DNA of 46,908 bases from an uncultured Eubacteriaceae bacterium (GCA_937872065.1 CALMRA010000073.1:1-46908); one strand, 5' to 3'; numbered from the stretch's first letter, positions 15,152-23,678 are shown. Numbers and translations: made by a program. The notes: a model not told the origin generated them from the sequence alone.

Positions 15152-17059
15152 ATGCAGCTCACAAAACGACAGATCTTACTGCTGAATCTTCTCAACGACA
15201 CGGATGTCGCGGAAGCTGCGAAACTGAGCCAGCTGCTCGGGGTCTCGGTACAGACACTGAAAACGGAACTGAAGGCTCTCGGACCTCCGCTGAGAAAATA
15301 CGGCGTATCCGTCAAGTGGCTTCCCGGAAGCCGGATCGCTGTCAGAGGAACCAGAAGACTTCCGGAGATGATCAAGCAGACAGAATCCTGGCGCGAACTG
15401 ACGAACCCGGAACAGATTCTGCTGATTCTGGTCCTTGCGGATTCGTTTCTGACGATTCAGGACATCGCTGACAGACTCTATATGAGCAAATCCTTTACGG
15501 AAAAGGCTCTGACGAAGGTCATCGATGCCCGGGACGATATCGAGGGACTCAGACATTACGGAATCCGGTACACAGGCAGCAGACAGCAGCGCAGGGAGCT
15601 GTTCGCCGAACTGCTGATGCCCTATATGTACGGGATTAACTTTATCCTCGAGCTCTCGCAGTTTGACGAGCAGCATTTTCCGCTGCTTGAATACCTGAGT
15701 CCCGAGAGCATCGCGAAGGCTTCCGATGCGGCGGATACGCTGCGCAGCGACACGACGATTCACCTGACTGACGATTCCTACTGTGTTTTCTTTCTGCATC
15801 TGCTGTTCATGCTCAATGAGGGCGAAAAAGATAAACGGCCCGATCCGATCTATTCCGGACTGATTTCCGAATACGACCGCAATCATACCTACGTAAAGCT
15901 GGTCGGAAATCTGAACGACAGCGCGGATCTCAGGCTTTCCGAGAACGACAGCGCCTATCTTGCGGGACTTCTGATGAGTCTCCGGAAGACCCGGATGCTC
16001 AACAACACGGAGATCCGGGATGAGATGCAGGGTTTTATCGAGACGCTGTTCGCACGAATCGAGGATACCTTCGATCTGAGCCTGGACGAGGACGAACAGC
16101 TCAGGGAAGGGCTTGCCCTTCATATCTACACGACGGCCGTAAGACGCAGCACGATCGAGATCTACGCGGATGAGAAACAGTGCACGGAGATTAAAAAGCA
16201 GTATCCGCTCGCCTTCGATATGGCGGTTGTGACGGCGGAGATGATGAACGAGGATTACGACTGTAATCTGAAAGACAACGAAACGGTCTACCTGGGGCTG
16301 CACTTTCAGGCGGCTCTGGAGCGGAGAAAGAAAAATATCCGCAAGATCCGGACAGTTCTGGTCTGCCATCTCGGATTCGCCGCTTCGGAGCTGATCAAGA
16401 CGAAGCTGGAGCGTCAGAATCCGAGTCTCGACTTCATTCATGCCTACGCCCTTCAGGAATATCTGAAGGCAGGCCCGGGAGACGCGGATCTGATCCTGAC
16501 GACGGAGAAAATTCCTGAAACGGATATCCCGCTGATCTACGTGTCGGCAGGGCTCACCGAAAACGAGCTGAACAGCGTGCGGATTTTTGTCGACAGGCGC
16601 CAGGTGGACGATATACTTCTGATGGTTCTCCACGAGGCGGATCTCGTGGATCTGAACGACTGCAGCACCTCCGAGGAAGCGATCTGCCGGATGGCTCAGA
16701 ACCTGATCGATTCGGAAAATGTCAAACCGGAATATCTGAAGAGTCTGCTGGACAGGGAAAAGATCTCCAGTACGGCTATCCATCGTATCGCGGTACCCCA
16801 CGGCAATCCGAAGCTGGTCACCGAGACAAAGCTTCTGATCGGCCTGAGCAGGGACGGTATCGAATGGGACGGCGAAACAATCACATGTGTCTTTATGTAC
16901 GCCTTTACGCCTCATGTCGTCTGTAAGACTGAAGACGTTTATACCGCCTTGTTCAGAAAGCTCGCATCACCTGAGGTTGAAGAAGAAATTTACGAACTCC
17001 GTGATCTGAGCGGAGAAGAATTCAAGAAAAAACTGATCAAAGCTATCGCCGAGGGATAA
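15152..17059 (+). CDS. PRD-domain transcriptional activator with PTS EIIB- and EIIA-like domains (MtlR/ManR-like)
   Basis: DNA-binding PTS regulator of 635 residues. Domains in order: winged-helix HTH (about 5-45, QILLLNLLNDTDVAEAAKLSQLL context), second HTH (about 85-165), PRD1 and PRD2 (about 180-390, with SLDEDEQLREGLALHIYTTAVR in the second), an EIIB-Gat-like domain with C405 in VCHLGFAAS, and an EIIA-Fru-like domain with H550 in AVPHGNP. Family knowledge: phosphorylation of PRD histidines by HPr and of the EIIB-/EIIA-like domains by the cognate transporter sets activity, linking expression to sugar supply. GGAG lies six bases before the ATG. It is the first gene of a three-gene unit with EIIA and EIIBC, which it very likely activates. 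The protein acts on DNA rather than as an RNA antiterminator, judging by the HTH. Confidence 0.9.
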   Translation: MQLTKRQILLLNLLNDTDVAEAAKLSQLLGVSVQTLKTELKALGPPLRKYGVSVKWLPGSRIAVRGTRRLPEMIKQTESWRELTNPEQILLILVLADSFLTIQDIADRLYMSKSFTEKALTKVIDARDDIEGLRHYGIRYTGSRQQRRELFAELLMPYMYGINFILELSQFDEQHFPLLEYLSPESIAKASDAADTLRSDTTIHLTDDSYCVFFLHLLFMLNEGEKDKRPDPIYSGLISEYDRNHTYVKLVGNLNDSADLRLSENDSAYLAGLLMSLRKTRMLNNTEIRDEMQGFIETLFARIEDTFDLSLDEDEQLREGLALHIYTTAVRRSTIEIYADEKQCTEIKKQYPLAFDMAVVTAEMMNEDYDCNLKDNETVYLGLHFQAALERRKKNIRKIRTVLVCHLGFAASELIKTKLERQNPSLDFIHAYALQEYLKAGPGDADLILTTEKIPETDIPLIYVSAGLTENELNSVRIFVDRRQVDDILLMVLHEADLVDLNDCSTSEEAICRMAQNLIDSENVKPEYLKSLLDREKISSTAIHRIAVPHGNPKLVTETKLLIGLSRDGIEWDGETITCVFMYAFTPHVVCKTEDVYTALFRKLASPEVEEEIYELRDLSGEEFKKKLIKAIAEG

Positions 17060-17094
17060 CCCCGAAATGAAGCTGTGTTAAGAAAGGAAACAAT

Positions 17095-17562
17095 ATGACT
17101 GCCACATTAAAAGATATGTTAAAACCCGAATACGTTTATACGGACGTTGCCGTCGAACCCCATGACAAGGACACGGCCATCAGAAAGATCGCGTCGATGT
17201 GTGCGGCGGGAAATGCGGAGGAAGAGAAGATGCTCCGTGATACGTTCTTTGCCCGTGAAGAAATGGACTCGACCGGCTGCGGAGAAGGAGTCGCGATTCC
17301 TCACGCAAAGATCAAAGGTCTCGAAGAGCCCAAGGTCGAAGTGTTCAAGTTCGCTCAGCCGCTGGACTGGGATGCCATCGACGATAAGCCGGTTACGCTG
17401 GCCATCGCCCTCGTCATGCCCGACGGCGACAAGGACAATCTGCACCTGCAGGTCATCAGCCGGCTTGCGAGAAAGCTCGTCGACGAAGATTTCGTAGCGG
17501 CGCTTGAGAAGCAGAATACTCCCGAAGATCTTTACGGCTTCCTGACCGATCAGCTCGGATAA
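17095..17562 (+). CDS. PTS system fructose-family EIIA component
   Basis: Cytoplasmic phosphocarrier of 155 residues. Seen: H70 in the active-site motif GEGVAIPHAKI, the residue that accepts phosphate from HPr, with the flanking FAREEMDSTGCG that is typical of the fructose/mannitol (PTS_EIIA_2) family. It passes phosphate to the EIIB domain of the next gene. AAGGAAAC stands before the ATG, 35 bases after the regulator's stop, and EIIBC follows after 74 bases. Together the two proteins make a complete EII complex. The second EIIA-like domain of the window is in the regulator itself, so regulator and transporter may compete for or exchange phosphate. Confidence 0.93.
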   Translation: MTATLKDMLKPEYVYTDVAVEPHDKDTAIRKIASMCAAGNAEEEKMLRDTFFAREEMDSTGCGEGVAIPHAKIKGLEEPKVEVFKFAQPLDWDAIDDKPVTLAIALVMPDGDKDNLHLQVISRLARKLVDEDFVAALEKQNTPEDLYGFLTDQLG

Positions 17563-17636
17563 GCCGGGCAGCAGACTGACATTATTTTAAAGAACCGGAT
17601 ATCAGTTACCGGGATAATTACAGACAGGAGAAAACC

Positions 17637-19052
17637 ATGAAAATAATCGGCGTAACAAAGTGCCCGACGGGCATCGCCCATACGTATATGGCGGCTGAAA
17701 AGCTCGCCAGAGCCGGCAAGGAGCTGGGATTCGACGTCAAGATCGAAACCCAGGGATCTCAGGGAACAGAAAACGTACTGACGCCTGAGGACGTCAGAAA
17801 CGCGGACTATGTTATCATCGCGGCTGACGTGGCCATCGACGACAAGGACCGCTTCAACGGCAAAAAGGTTCAGGAGATGCCGATCAAGCCCGTTATCAAG
17901 GACGCGAAGAAGGTCCTGACCGAGCTTCCGGAAAACGCGAAGCAGGTCGGCGGTGAATTCGTCACAGACAAGGAGCTGCAGAAGCCGACAGGCAGCGCGG
18001 CGGTGAAAGCCCTGATGAACGGCGCCTCCCACATGATCCCGTTTGTCGTCGTAGGCGGTCTGTTTATCGCGCTGTCCATCTCTTTCGGCGGAACGGCAAC
18101 GGCAGACGGAATGGTCGTAAGCGGCGTGTTCTGGGAAAAGATGAACGCGATAGGCAGTCTCGGCTTTAACCTGATGTATCCGATTCTCGCAGGCTTCATC
18201 GCCTTCTCGATTGCAGGACGTGCGGCGCTGGCGCCGGCGATGATCTCCGCGATGGTCTCGGTTTCTCCGGACGTCCTCGGAACGACCGCGGGTACCGGCT
18301 TCCTCGGATGTATCGTCTGCGGCTATGCGGCAGGCTATTTCGTCAAATGGGTCAACACGTGGAAGGTCCCGAAGGGACTCAAGCCCATCATGCCCATCTT
18401 CGTCATTCCGCTGCTGGGCACGGGACTTATCTCGGCAGCCTTCATCATGTTCCTCGGCGGACCGATCTCCTGGCTTATGGAAGTTCTGAACAGCATGCTT
18501 AAGTCGCTGGCTGCGAATACCGCGACCGCAATTCCTCTCGGACTCGTCCTCGGCGCGATGATCGGCGTCGATATGGGCGGCCCGGTCAACAAGGTGGCTT
18601 TCCTGTTCGGTGTCGCAAGCATCGCCGAAGGCAATCCGCAGATCATGGGCATCGTCGCAGCAGCCATTCCGGTTCCGCCGCTGGCCTGCGGTCTCGCGAC
18701 TTTCCTCTCGAAGAAGCACTTTACTGAAGAAGAACAGGGCTCCGGTCTCTCGGCGTTCCTGATGGGCCTTATCGGCATCACGGAAGGGGCAATCCCGTTT
18801 GCCACGGCAGACCCGAAGCGTGTCCTGCCGTCGATGATCACAGGCTCTGCTGTTGCGGGCGCTCTCGCATCGGTCTTCAAGATCACGGATGTCGTTCCCC
18901 ACGGCGGACCGATCGTCGGTCTTCTCGGCGCGACCAACAACGTGCTGATGTTCCTCGTCTGCATCGCGGTCGGCACCTGTGTCGGAGCGTTCATGCTGAT
19001 GGCAATGCTCAACAGCAAAGATAAGAAGGTTGACGCGGCAAAGGCTGAATAA
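17637..19052 (+). CDS. PTS system fructose-family EIIBC component
   Basis: Sugar permease and phosphorylating subunit, 471 residues. Domains: EIIB-Fru (1-100) with phosphocysteine C9 in the motif KCPTGIAHTYMAAE, a linker, then the EIIC membrane domain (about 120-455) with roughly eight to ten helices, containing the conserved GGPVNKVAFLF and ITEGAIPFA segments. The sugar is transported and phosphorylated in one step. The fructose family also covers mannose-type and mannosylglycerate transporters, and the operon contains no 1-phosphofructokinase or other catabolic enzyme, so the sugar cannot be assigned. CAGGAG precedes the ATG. A good terminator follows. Confidence 0.93.
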   Translation: MKIIGVTKCPTGIAHTYMAAEKLARAGKELGFDVKIETQGSQGTENVLTPEDVRNADYVIIAADVAIDDKDRFNGKKVQEMPIKPVIKDAKKVLTELPENAKQVGGEFVTDKELQKPTGSAAVKALMNGASHMIPFVVVGGLFIALSISFGGTATADGMVVSGVFWEKMNAIGSLGFNLMYPILAGFIAFSIAGRAALAPAMISAMVSVSPDVLGTTAGTGFLGCIVCGYAAGYFVKWVNTWKVPKGLKPIMPIFVIPLLGTGLISAAFIMFLGGPISWLMEVLNSMLKSLAANTATAIPLGLVLGAMIGVDMGGPVNKVAFLFGVASIAEGNPQIMGIVAAAIPVPPLACGLATFLSKKHFTEEEQGSGLSAFLMGLIGITEGAIPFATADPKRVLPSMITGSAVAGALASVFKITDVVPHGGPIVGLLGATNNVLMFLVCIAVGTCVGAFMLMAMLNSKDKKVDAAKAE

Positions 19053-19097
19053 AGCAGATAATCAAAAATGGGCGGTTTTCCCCCGCCGCCCGGTTTC

Positions 19098-19119
19098 AAG
19101 ACCCGAAAGGGTCTTTTTT
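19098..19119 (+). terminator. Terminator of the PTS operon
   Basis: AAGACCC (19098-19104), GAAA tetraloop, GGGTCTT (19109-19115), then T residues. A second GC-rich hairpin, GGGCGG...CCGCCC, lies directly upstream (about 19070-19091). Confidence 0.88.
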
Positions 19120-19192
19120 ATTACTGAAATTCTAACTGGCAGACCATGAAACAGGGGTATTATTCGGGTAGATTACTAAGACAGCTTATGAA

Positions 19193-19239
19193 AAACGAAT
19201 CCATTCGTTTGTTTCGCTGCTTTTCATTAATGCTATACT
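19193..19239 (+). promoter_or_regulatory. Promoter and candidate operator of the carbonic anhydrase gene
   Basis: Extended -10 TGCTATACT (19231-19239) with weak -35 TTTCGC (19212-19217). Immediately upstream is a perfect 18-bp palindrome, AAACGAAT-CC-ATTCGTTT (19193-19210), ideally placed for a regulator. Confidence 0.55.
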
Positions 19240-19275
19240 GTCTCTAGCCGATAAGGTTTACTGGAAGGTGATAAC

Positions 19276-19839
19276 ATGACAGACGAAGTCAGGCAGATGC
19301 TGGAGAACAACCGGCGCTTTGTCGAAAATAAAGAATACGAGCAGTTCAGAACGAGCGGGCTGCCGGACAAAAAGATCGCGGTGGTCACGTGCATGGACAC
19401 AAGACTCGTACAGCTGCTCCCCGCCGCTCTGGGCATCCGCAACGGTGACGTCAAGATGATCAAAAACGCGGGCGGGATGATCACCGATCCCTACGACAGC
19501 ACCGTCAGGAGTCTTCTGATCGCGATCGGAGAGCTCGGCGTCGAAGAGATCATGATTGTCGGACATACCCAGTGCGGCGTCGCGGGACTGGACGCGGACG
19601 AGCTGATCGAAGCCCTGGAAGAAAAAGGCGTATCCGAAGAAAACATCGCCGCAGCCGCCTCACAGGGAATCGATCTTAAAGGCTGGCTGGGCGGCTTCGA
19701 TCACGTTGAAGACGCCGTCTGCGAAACGGTCGATCTGCTGCGCTCACATCCGCTTATTCCCGAAAGTGTCGAAATCGACGGCTATGTCATCGATATCGTA
19801 ACAGGCGAACTCAGACCGGTCGCGGGAGATGACCGATGA
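19276..19839 (+). CDS. Beta-carbonic anhydrase
   Basis: Zinc enzyme interconverting carbon dioxide and bicarbonate in the cytoplasm, 187 residues, a compact length for this class. Seen: the zinc ligands C39 (VVTCMDTRL), H97 and C100 (GHTQCG), and the catalytic Asp41-Arg43 dyad; NAGG follows as expected. The short form with CMDTR resembles the clade B type known from actinobacteria and Firmicutes. It would supply bicarbonate for carboxylases in an organism that ferments. GGAAGGTGAT precedes the ATG. Its last four bases overlap the next gene (ATGA), a translational coupling that suggests a shared function. Confidence 0.93.
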   Translation: MTDEVRQMLENNRRFVENKEYEQFRTSGLPDKKIAVVTCMDTRLVQLLPAALGIRNGDVKMIKNAGGMITDPYDSTVRSLLIAIGELGVEEIMIVGHTQCGVAGLDADELIEALEEKGVSEENIAAAASQGIDLKGWLGGFDHVEDAVCETVDLLRSHPLIPESVEIDGYVIDIVTGELRPVAGDDR

Positions 19840-20348
19840 GCAGATATACGAGAAAACGCGCGGGGATTACCTTCCCGGACCTCGATTCGCTGATTCCGGT
19901 CAGAAGGCTCATCGACGAAGCGAAGCTGGGGGTGCAGAATAAAAAACGTACGATCGAAGACAGTCCGTTCCGCGCGACGCTCAAAAAGGTCGCGGAAGAA
20001 AACGACTCCTCCGATACAGTCGATATCGAAGACGTGACGGGCGCCGGGGACGGAGGGCTGTTTCCGGGCTTGCTGATCACTGCGCCGGTAGCCGCTGCGG
20101 CGCTGGCGGGTATGAGCCTGCTCAAGCGCAGACAGGCGAAAAAACTCGAGACCGAGAAAAAAGAGCTGTACGATCAGGCGATGGATACGATGATGGAGGT
20201 CAAACGGGCGGACGACGAGGAGACGCGTAATCCGGACATGAACGTCCGGCACGCACTGTATCTGGAGGCGCTGCTCGAAACGCTTCGTCAGGTGACCACC
20301 TGTCTAGAAATGGATCTTGAGGTTTTCGAAAAACGCAGGGAATTCTGA
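19836..20348 (+). CDS. Unknown small membrane-associated protein coupled to carbonic anhydrase
   Basis: I do not recognise this family. It has 170 residues: a basic, hydrophilic first part (about 1-70), one hydrophobic segment near 75-92 (GLLITAPVAAAALAGMSLL) followed at once by basic residues (KRRQAKK), then a charged, helical C-terminal half of about 75 residues with coiled-coil character (KKLETEKKELYDQAMDTMME). The hydrophobic stretch fits one membrane span with a basic end that would stay cytoplasmic. Start ATG overlaps the carbonic anhydrase stop by four bases, so it is translated from the same mRNA and probably at similar rate. A role in localising or assisting the anhydrase is possible but unproven. 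A perfect terminator follows. Confidence 0.8.
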   Translation: MSRYTRKRAGITFPDLDSLIPVRRLIDEAKLGVQNKKRTIEDSPFRATLKKVAEENDSSDTVDIEDVTGAGDGGLFPGLLITAPVAAAALAGMSLLKRRQAKKLETEKKELYDQAMDTMMEVKRADDEETRNPDMNVRHALYLEALLETLRQVTTCLEMDLEVFEKRREF

Positions 20349-20362
20349 GGAGCTGATAAAAG

Positions 20363-20412
20363 CAGGAAATAATAAAAGCGGAGCCGCAAGGCTCCGCTTT
20401 TATTATTTCCTG
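20363..20412. terminator. Bidirectional terminator with perfect 23-bp stem
   Basis: 20363-20385 pairs without mismatch with 20390-20412 around GCAA. A- and T-rich flanks on both sides serve the two convergent units. Confidence 0.93.
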
Positions 20413-20420
20413 GATGTTAT

Positions 20421-21065
20421 TTAAAATTCTTCGATGAGCGGCATTTCCGCCGCGTGGGCTCTGACGAGATACGCGTATTTGTTCAGCAGACGCCACTGAA
20501 TCCCCGTGAAGCCCGCCGCGTTGAGCATCTGCCAGATCTTCTTTTTCGAGTACAGCGCCATGTCCGTCACGTCGTTGACGGGCTTCGAAATCATGTTCAG
20601 ATATCTGAGCATGGAGCTCAGGTACGTGTCGCAGATGATGAACATGCCGTTGGGCTTCAGAACCCGGCGGACCTCAGACATTACCTTGTGCGGCTGCTTG
20701 TAGTGATGGAACGTTGTCGTGCTGACGACGATATCGAAGGAGTTGTCCGGATAGGGGAGATTGATCGCCTGACCGAAATCAAACGACACATTTTTCCCGC
20801 GAAGTCGTTCCTTCGCCTTGCTCAGATCCTCCAGCCGGTAATCGAAACCGCGGGCTTCGATATTCGGACATTTTTCGAACAGCTGCTCGAGGAGCAGTCC
20901 GGTTCCGCAGTCGAGATCGAGGATCCGGTCGAAATCCTGTCCGGCAAGCAGGTCCGCGACTTCTTCTCTGGCGTCGTGCGAAAACTGCTTGAATTCGCTC
21001 GTATCGAATATTGCGGCCAGAAGCTCGCCGGCAGTGGTCTTGCTGTCTAAATTATTGTCTGCCAT
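20421..21065 (-). CDS. Class I SAM-dependent methyltransferase
   Basis: Methyltransferase of 214 residues in the UbiE/Methyltransf_11 group. Seen: motif I ILDLDCGTGLLLE (about 48-60), an acidic residue after strand two (GFDYR), the motif around FDFGQAINLPYPDNSFDIVVSTTTFHHY, and the post-motif RRVLKPNGMFIICDTYL. The C-terminal third is helical, with a few aromatic residues, and likely sets the substrate. The substrate is not clear; small-molecule rather than RNA methylation is the usual role of this group. GGAGGG five bases before the ATG. It is transcribed alone toward the shared terminator, with a recognisable promoter and a nearby 12-bp palindrome. Confidence 0.88.
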   Translation of the reverse strand: MADNNLDSKTTAGELLAAIFDTSEFKQFSHDAREEVADLLAGQDFDRILDLDCGTGLLLEQLFEKCPNIEARGFDYRLEDLSKAKERLRGKNVSFDFGQAINLPYPDNSFDIVVSTTTFHHYKQPHKVMSEVRRVLKPNGMFIICDTYLSSMLRYLNMISKPVNDVTDMALYSKKKIWQMLNAAGFTGIQWRLLNKYAYLVRAHAAEMPLIEEF

Positions 21066-21085
21066 GTTTCCCTCCGTCTGTCTTT

Positions 21086-21114
21086 AATGTACCCTGTTCC
21101 CGGTCTTCTTTCAA
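21086..21114 (-). promoter_or_regulatory. Promoter of the methyltransferase gene
   Basis: Minus strand: -35 TTGAAA (21109-21114), 17-base spacer, -10 TACATT (21086-21091). Confidence 0.6.
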
Positions 21115-21122
21115 GTAAACGG

Positions 21123-21134
21123 CATGTATACATG
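21123..21134. promoter_or_regulatory. Palindrome CATGTATACATG, candidate operator
   Basis: Perfect 12-bp palindrome eight bases upstream of the methyltransferase -35. It shares the core TGTATACA with the two palindromes in front of the liv operon. Confidence 0.45.
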
Positions 21135-21230
21135 TGTTTTACCTAAATATCGTACTTAAAGATCAAATGAAGCTGTTCCGTTAGTCTTGTATCAAACGCC
21201 ATTTCACTTTCATCGAGTAACAATAATAGA

Positions 21231-21236
21231 TATAAT
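21231..21236 (+). promoter_or_regulatory. -10 element of the thyX promoter
   Basis: Perfect TATAAT at 21231-21236. The -35 is weak (TTTCAT at 21208-21213, 17-base spacer). Leader of about 85 bases before thyX. Confidence 0.5.
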
Positions 21237-21325
21237 ACACGGGATGCCGTATGGGCAGAAAAAACATAAAACACATTCGCCTGAGCTGACGGCGGGATGT
21301 GACAAAGAAAGGATCGAATTCAAAC

Positions 21326-22126
21326 ATGAATCAACAGGAAACCCAACTGAAAGTCAATCTGATCTCGCATACGCCGGAGCCTGAAAAACTGATTTCGGCA
21401 GCAGCCAAGCTCTGTTATTCGCAGACACCTGCGTCTGAAATCATGGACAACCTGACAGACGAACAGGTCGACAAATTCCTGAACGTACTGATGAACATGG
21501 GACACGCGTCACCCATCGAACATGCGAATTTTACATTTGCAGTCGAAGGCGTCTCCCGTTCGCTGACACATCAGCTGGTCAGACACCGTCACGCGTCGTA
21601 CAGTCAGAAATCCCAGCGTTATGTAACGGAAGGTCATTTCGACTATATCGTTCCGCCGGAAATCAAGAAAATTCCCGAAGCGGAGCAGGAGTATATCCGC
21701 GCGATGGAAAACGCCCAGGAATCCTACGATAAGATCGCGGACCTGCTCATCGCGAAGCATACCCGGGAAAATATCGAATCGGGCATGAGCGAGAAGAAGG
21801 CTGCTTCCGCGGCGGAAAAGCAGGGAATCGAAGACGCGCGCTACGTGCTTCCCAACGCCTGCGAAACGATGATCGTCCTGACGATGAACGTCCGCGAGCT
21901 GCTGCATTTCTTCAATGTCCGCTGCTGCAACAGAGCCCAGTGGGAAATCCGCGCCCTGGCGAAGGAAATGCTGCGTCAGTGCTACGAGGTCGCGCCCATT
22001 CTCTTCAAGAATGCCGGTCCGAACTGTGTTTCGGGACCATGTCCTGAAGGACGAATGACCTGCGGAAAGATTGAAGATGTCCGTAAAGAATATGCAGAAG
22101 TAAAGAAACAGGAGACCAATGGCTAA
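21326..22126 (+). CDS. thyX: Flavin-dependent thymidylate synthase
   Basis: Makes dTMP from dUMP using methylenetetrahydrofolate as carbon donor and FADH2 as reductant, so no separate dihydrofolate cycle is needed. It has 266 residues. Seen: the ThyX signature RHR(x)7S at residues 86-96 ([11 protein letters not shown]), and the later [13 protein letters not shown] and [15 protein letters not shown] segments that form the tetramer active site. I chose ATG 21326, where the AAAGGA lies 12 bases upstream, a long spacing; GTG at 21299 would add nine residues and has only a poor site. The C-terminal tail contains [13 protein letters not shown], with several Cys. Its final eight bases overlap the next gene. 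Confidence 0.95.
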   Translation: MNQQETQLKVNLISHTPEPEKLISAAAKLCYSQTPASEIMDNLTDEQVDKFLNVLMNMGHASPIEHANFTFAVEGVSRSLTHQLVRHRHASYSQKSQRYVTEGHFDYIVPPEIKKIPEAEQEYIRAMENAQESYDKIADLLIAKHTRENIESGMSEKKAASAAEKQGIEDARYVLPNACETMIVLTMNVRELLHFFNVRCCNRAQWEIRALAKEMLRQCYEVAPILFKNAGPNCVSGPCPEGRMTCGKIEDVRKEYAEVKKQETNG

Positions 22127-23105
22127 AAAGAAAAAAACCGCTCAGAAGAATAAAGTCGTTCAGATTCAGAAGAAGGTCCAGAAAAAATCGGCAGTCGTCA
22201 GAAGCGATGCCAATATCGAAGGGACAGAAGAGGCGAAAAAGCTTCTTGCAGAGGTTCCGAATCCGTTTAAGGCGAATTTCCTGTACTGCATCTGCGGGAT
22301 TGTCGCCGGAGCTCTCGTCGCGCTGATTCCGCTGTTCATGCCGGAACTTCAGGACGTCTACATCATGGGATGGCTCGGTCTCGGCACCGCTGCCACAAGT
22401 CTGATCTATCTGTTTGTTTTCCGGAAGAGATCGAATCGTTTCAAGAGCTATATGGCACAGGAGCACCACCGGATCGTATGGAAATACCCGGATTCCGTTT
22501 ACGAGCTCTATGTCAAAGATATGGACAAGCTTGTCACGCGTCCGACTACGCTCCAGGCCGTCCTCGTTCTCGGCAGCATCGTTGTGATCGCCGGGCTTAT
22601 GGCTTTCGCTTCGCCGGAAGGGAGCCGCTGGCTTATCATCCCGATCGCGCTGATCCTGCTGATGATCTCGTGCGTCTTTATGTTTATTTCTCCGAAATAT
22701 TTCCTTGCCAACGCACATAAGAAGCCCTTCGTTTCGGTAGTCGACGTCCATCAGGCGCTGATTCTCGGCAGGTATCATAACTGGAAAAAGGCTTCAGCCG
22801 CGATCAGGAAGTTTCCTGCAGATTTCCAGATTCAGGGCCTCGCGCTGAGCATCGATTATGAAGTGATGAGTCTGGGCGGAAAGATGAATTATGAATGGTC
22901 CGCGCTGCTGCCGGATCAGAGCCAGGAAACGATCGAGGAAGCCCAGCGGGTCGTTCGGGCGATCAACAACTACTCGAAGGAACGGGAAGCGTGGCTTAAG
23001 CGCAACGGCGACTGGATGACGAGAATGTTCAAGCGTATGGCCGGAAATGAAGTCGAACCCTTCCGTCCTGAAGGGAAAACGGCCGAAGAGGATCAGCAGT
23101 CCTGA
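22119..23105 (+). CDS. Unknown membrane protein with four predicted helices
   Basis: I do not recognise this family. The product has 328 residues and starts with a very basic stretch ([12 protein letters not shown], then more Lys/Gln) of about 60 residues. Four hydrophobic helices follow in two pairs: about 62-80 ([19 protein letters not shown]) and 88-105, then 150-167 and 172-193, each pair separated by a charged loop. The last 120 residues are soluble. The middle and C-terminal loops contain Tyr- and Trp-rich segments ([29 protein letters not shown]). It begins within thyX (eight-base overlap), with CAGGAG upstream, so the two are co-translated. No functional link to thymidylate synthesis is evident. 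Confidence 0.82.
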   Translation: MAKKKKTAQKNKVVQIQKKVQKKSAVVRSDANIEGTEEAKKLLAEVPNPFKANFLYCICGIVAGALVALIPLFMPELQDVYIMGWLGLGTAATSLIYLFVFRKRSNRFKSYMAQEHHRIVWKYPDSVYELYVKDMDKLVTRPTTLQAVLVLGSIVVIAGLMAFASPEGSRWLIIPIALILLMISCVFMFISPKYFLANAHKKPFVSVVDVHQALILGRYHNWKKASAAIRKFPADFQIQGLALSIDYEVMSLGGKMNYEWSALLPDQSQETIEEAQRVVRAINNYSKEREAWLKRNGDWMTRMFKRMAGNEVEPFRPEGKTAEEDQQS

Positions 23106-23140
23106 TCATTCATATTCGACTTATATCGAACCGGTACAGA

Positions 23141-23188
23141 TAAAAAGAACGGGCGTTCCGCACTGCTGCGGAATGCCCGTTCTTTTTA
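23141..23188. terminator. Bidirectional terminator, 21-bp stem
   Basis: 23142-23162 pairs with 23167-23187 (a single G-U), tetraloop CTGC, with A5/T5 flanks. It separates thyX-membrane protein from luxS. Confidence 0.92.
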
Positions 23189-23198
23189 TGTTTCAGAC

Positions 23199-23678
23199 TC
23201 AGGCCGGATAATGCAGATTTTCCGGCTGGATATCCTCGAGAACCTCAGTCAGATATTTCTTCGCTTCCCATCTGCACATATCGAGATTCTGATCCAGGTA
23301 GTTCCCGCAGTCTCTGGCGGCGGCTCCCGGAATTTCACCGTCAAATTCCGATACGAATCTAAACATGTCGGTGACCATCGGAACGATATCCTCTGACTCC
23401 AGATCGCCCTTGAGTACGAGGTAGCAGCCGGTGCGGCAGCCCATCGGTCCGAAATAGATCACCTGATCCGAGACCTGCGGATCGTTTCGAAGCCACGTCG
23501 CGCCGAGATGTTCCAGCGTGTGAAGCTCCGCCGTGTTCATAACCGGTTCGCGGTTCGGTTCCTTCATACGAATATCGAAGGTCGTAACCGTTTCGTCGCC
23601 GACCTTGTCTTTTCTCGATACGTAGATTCCTCGAAGCAGCTCCAGATGATTAACTTCAAAACTCGGTATTTTTTCCAT
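23199..23678 (-). CDS. luxS: S-ribosylhomocysteine lyase LuxS
   Basis: Splits S-ribosylhomocysteine into homocysteine and the precursor of autoinducer-2, so it works in the activated methyl cycle and in AI-2 production. It has 159 residues. Seen: metal ligands H53 and H57 with E56 between them (HTLEH), C124 (ARDCGNY), and the catalytic C81 (GPMGCRTGCY). All match the family pattern. The start codon overlaps the recU stop by one base (TAATG) with GAGG upstream, so translation is coupled. It is the last gene of the RluA-type/recU/luxS unit; no adenosylhomocysteine nucleosidase gene is in the window. Terminated by the 21-bp hairpin. Confidence 0.97.
   Translation of the reverse strand: MEKIPSFEVNHLELLRGIYVSRKDKVGDETVTTFDIRMKEPNREPVMNTAELHTLEHLGATWLRNDPQVSDQVIYFGPMGCRTGCYLVLKGDLESEDIVPMVTDMFRFVSEFDGEIPGAAARDCGNYLDQNLDMCRWEAKKYLTEVLEDIQPENLHYPA

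Noticed and set aside
15176-16915. 579-codon minus-strand open frame opposite the PRD regulator
   Set aside because: Shadow of a real gene with HTH, PRD, EIIB and EIIA domains; no ribosome binding site or promoter on the other strand.
17550-18902. 450-codon minus-strand open frame opposite the PTS EIIBC gene
   Set aside because: Very Arg/Asp/Glu-rich with no hydrophobic core, as expected from the reverse complement of a membrane protein gene.
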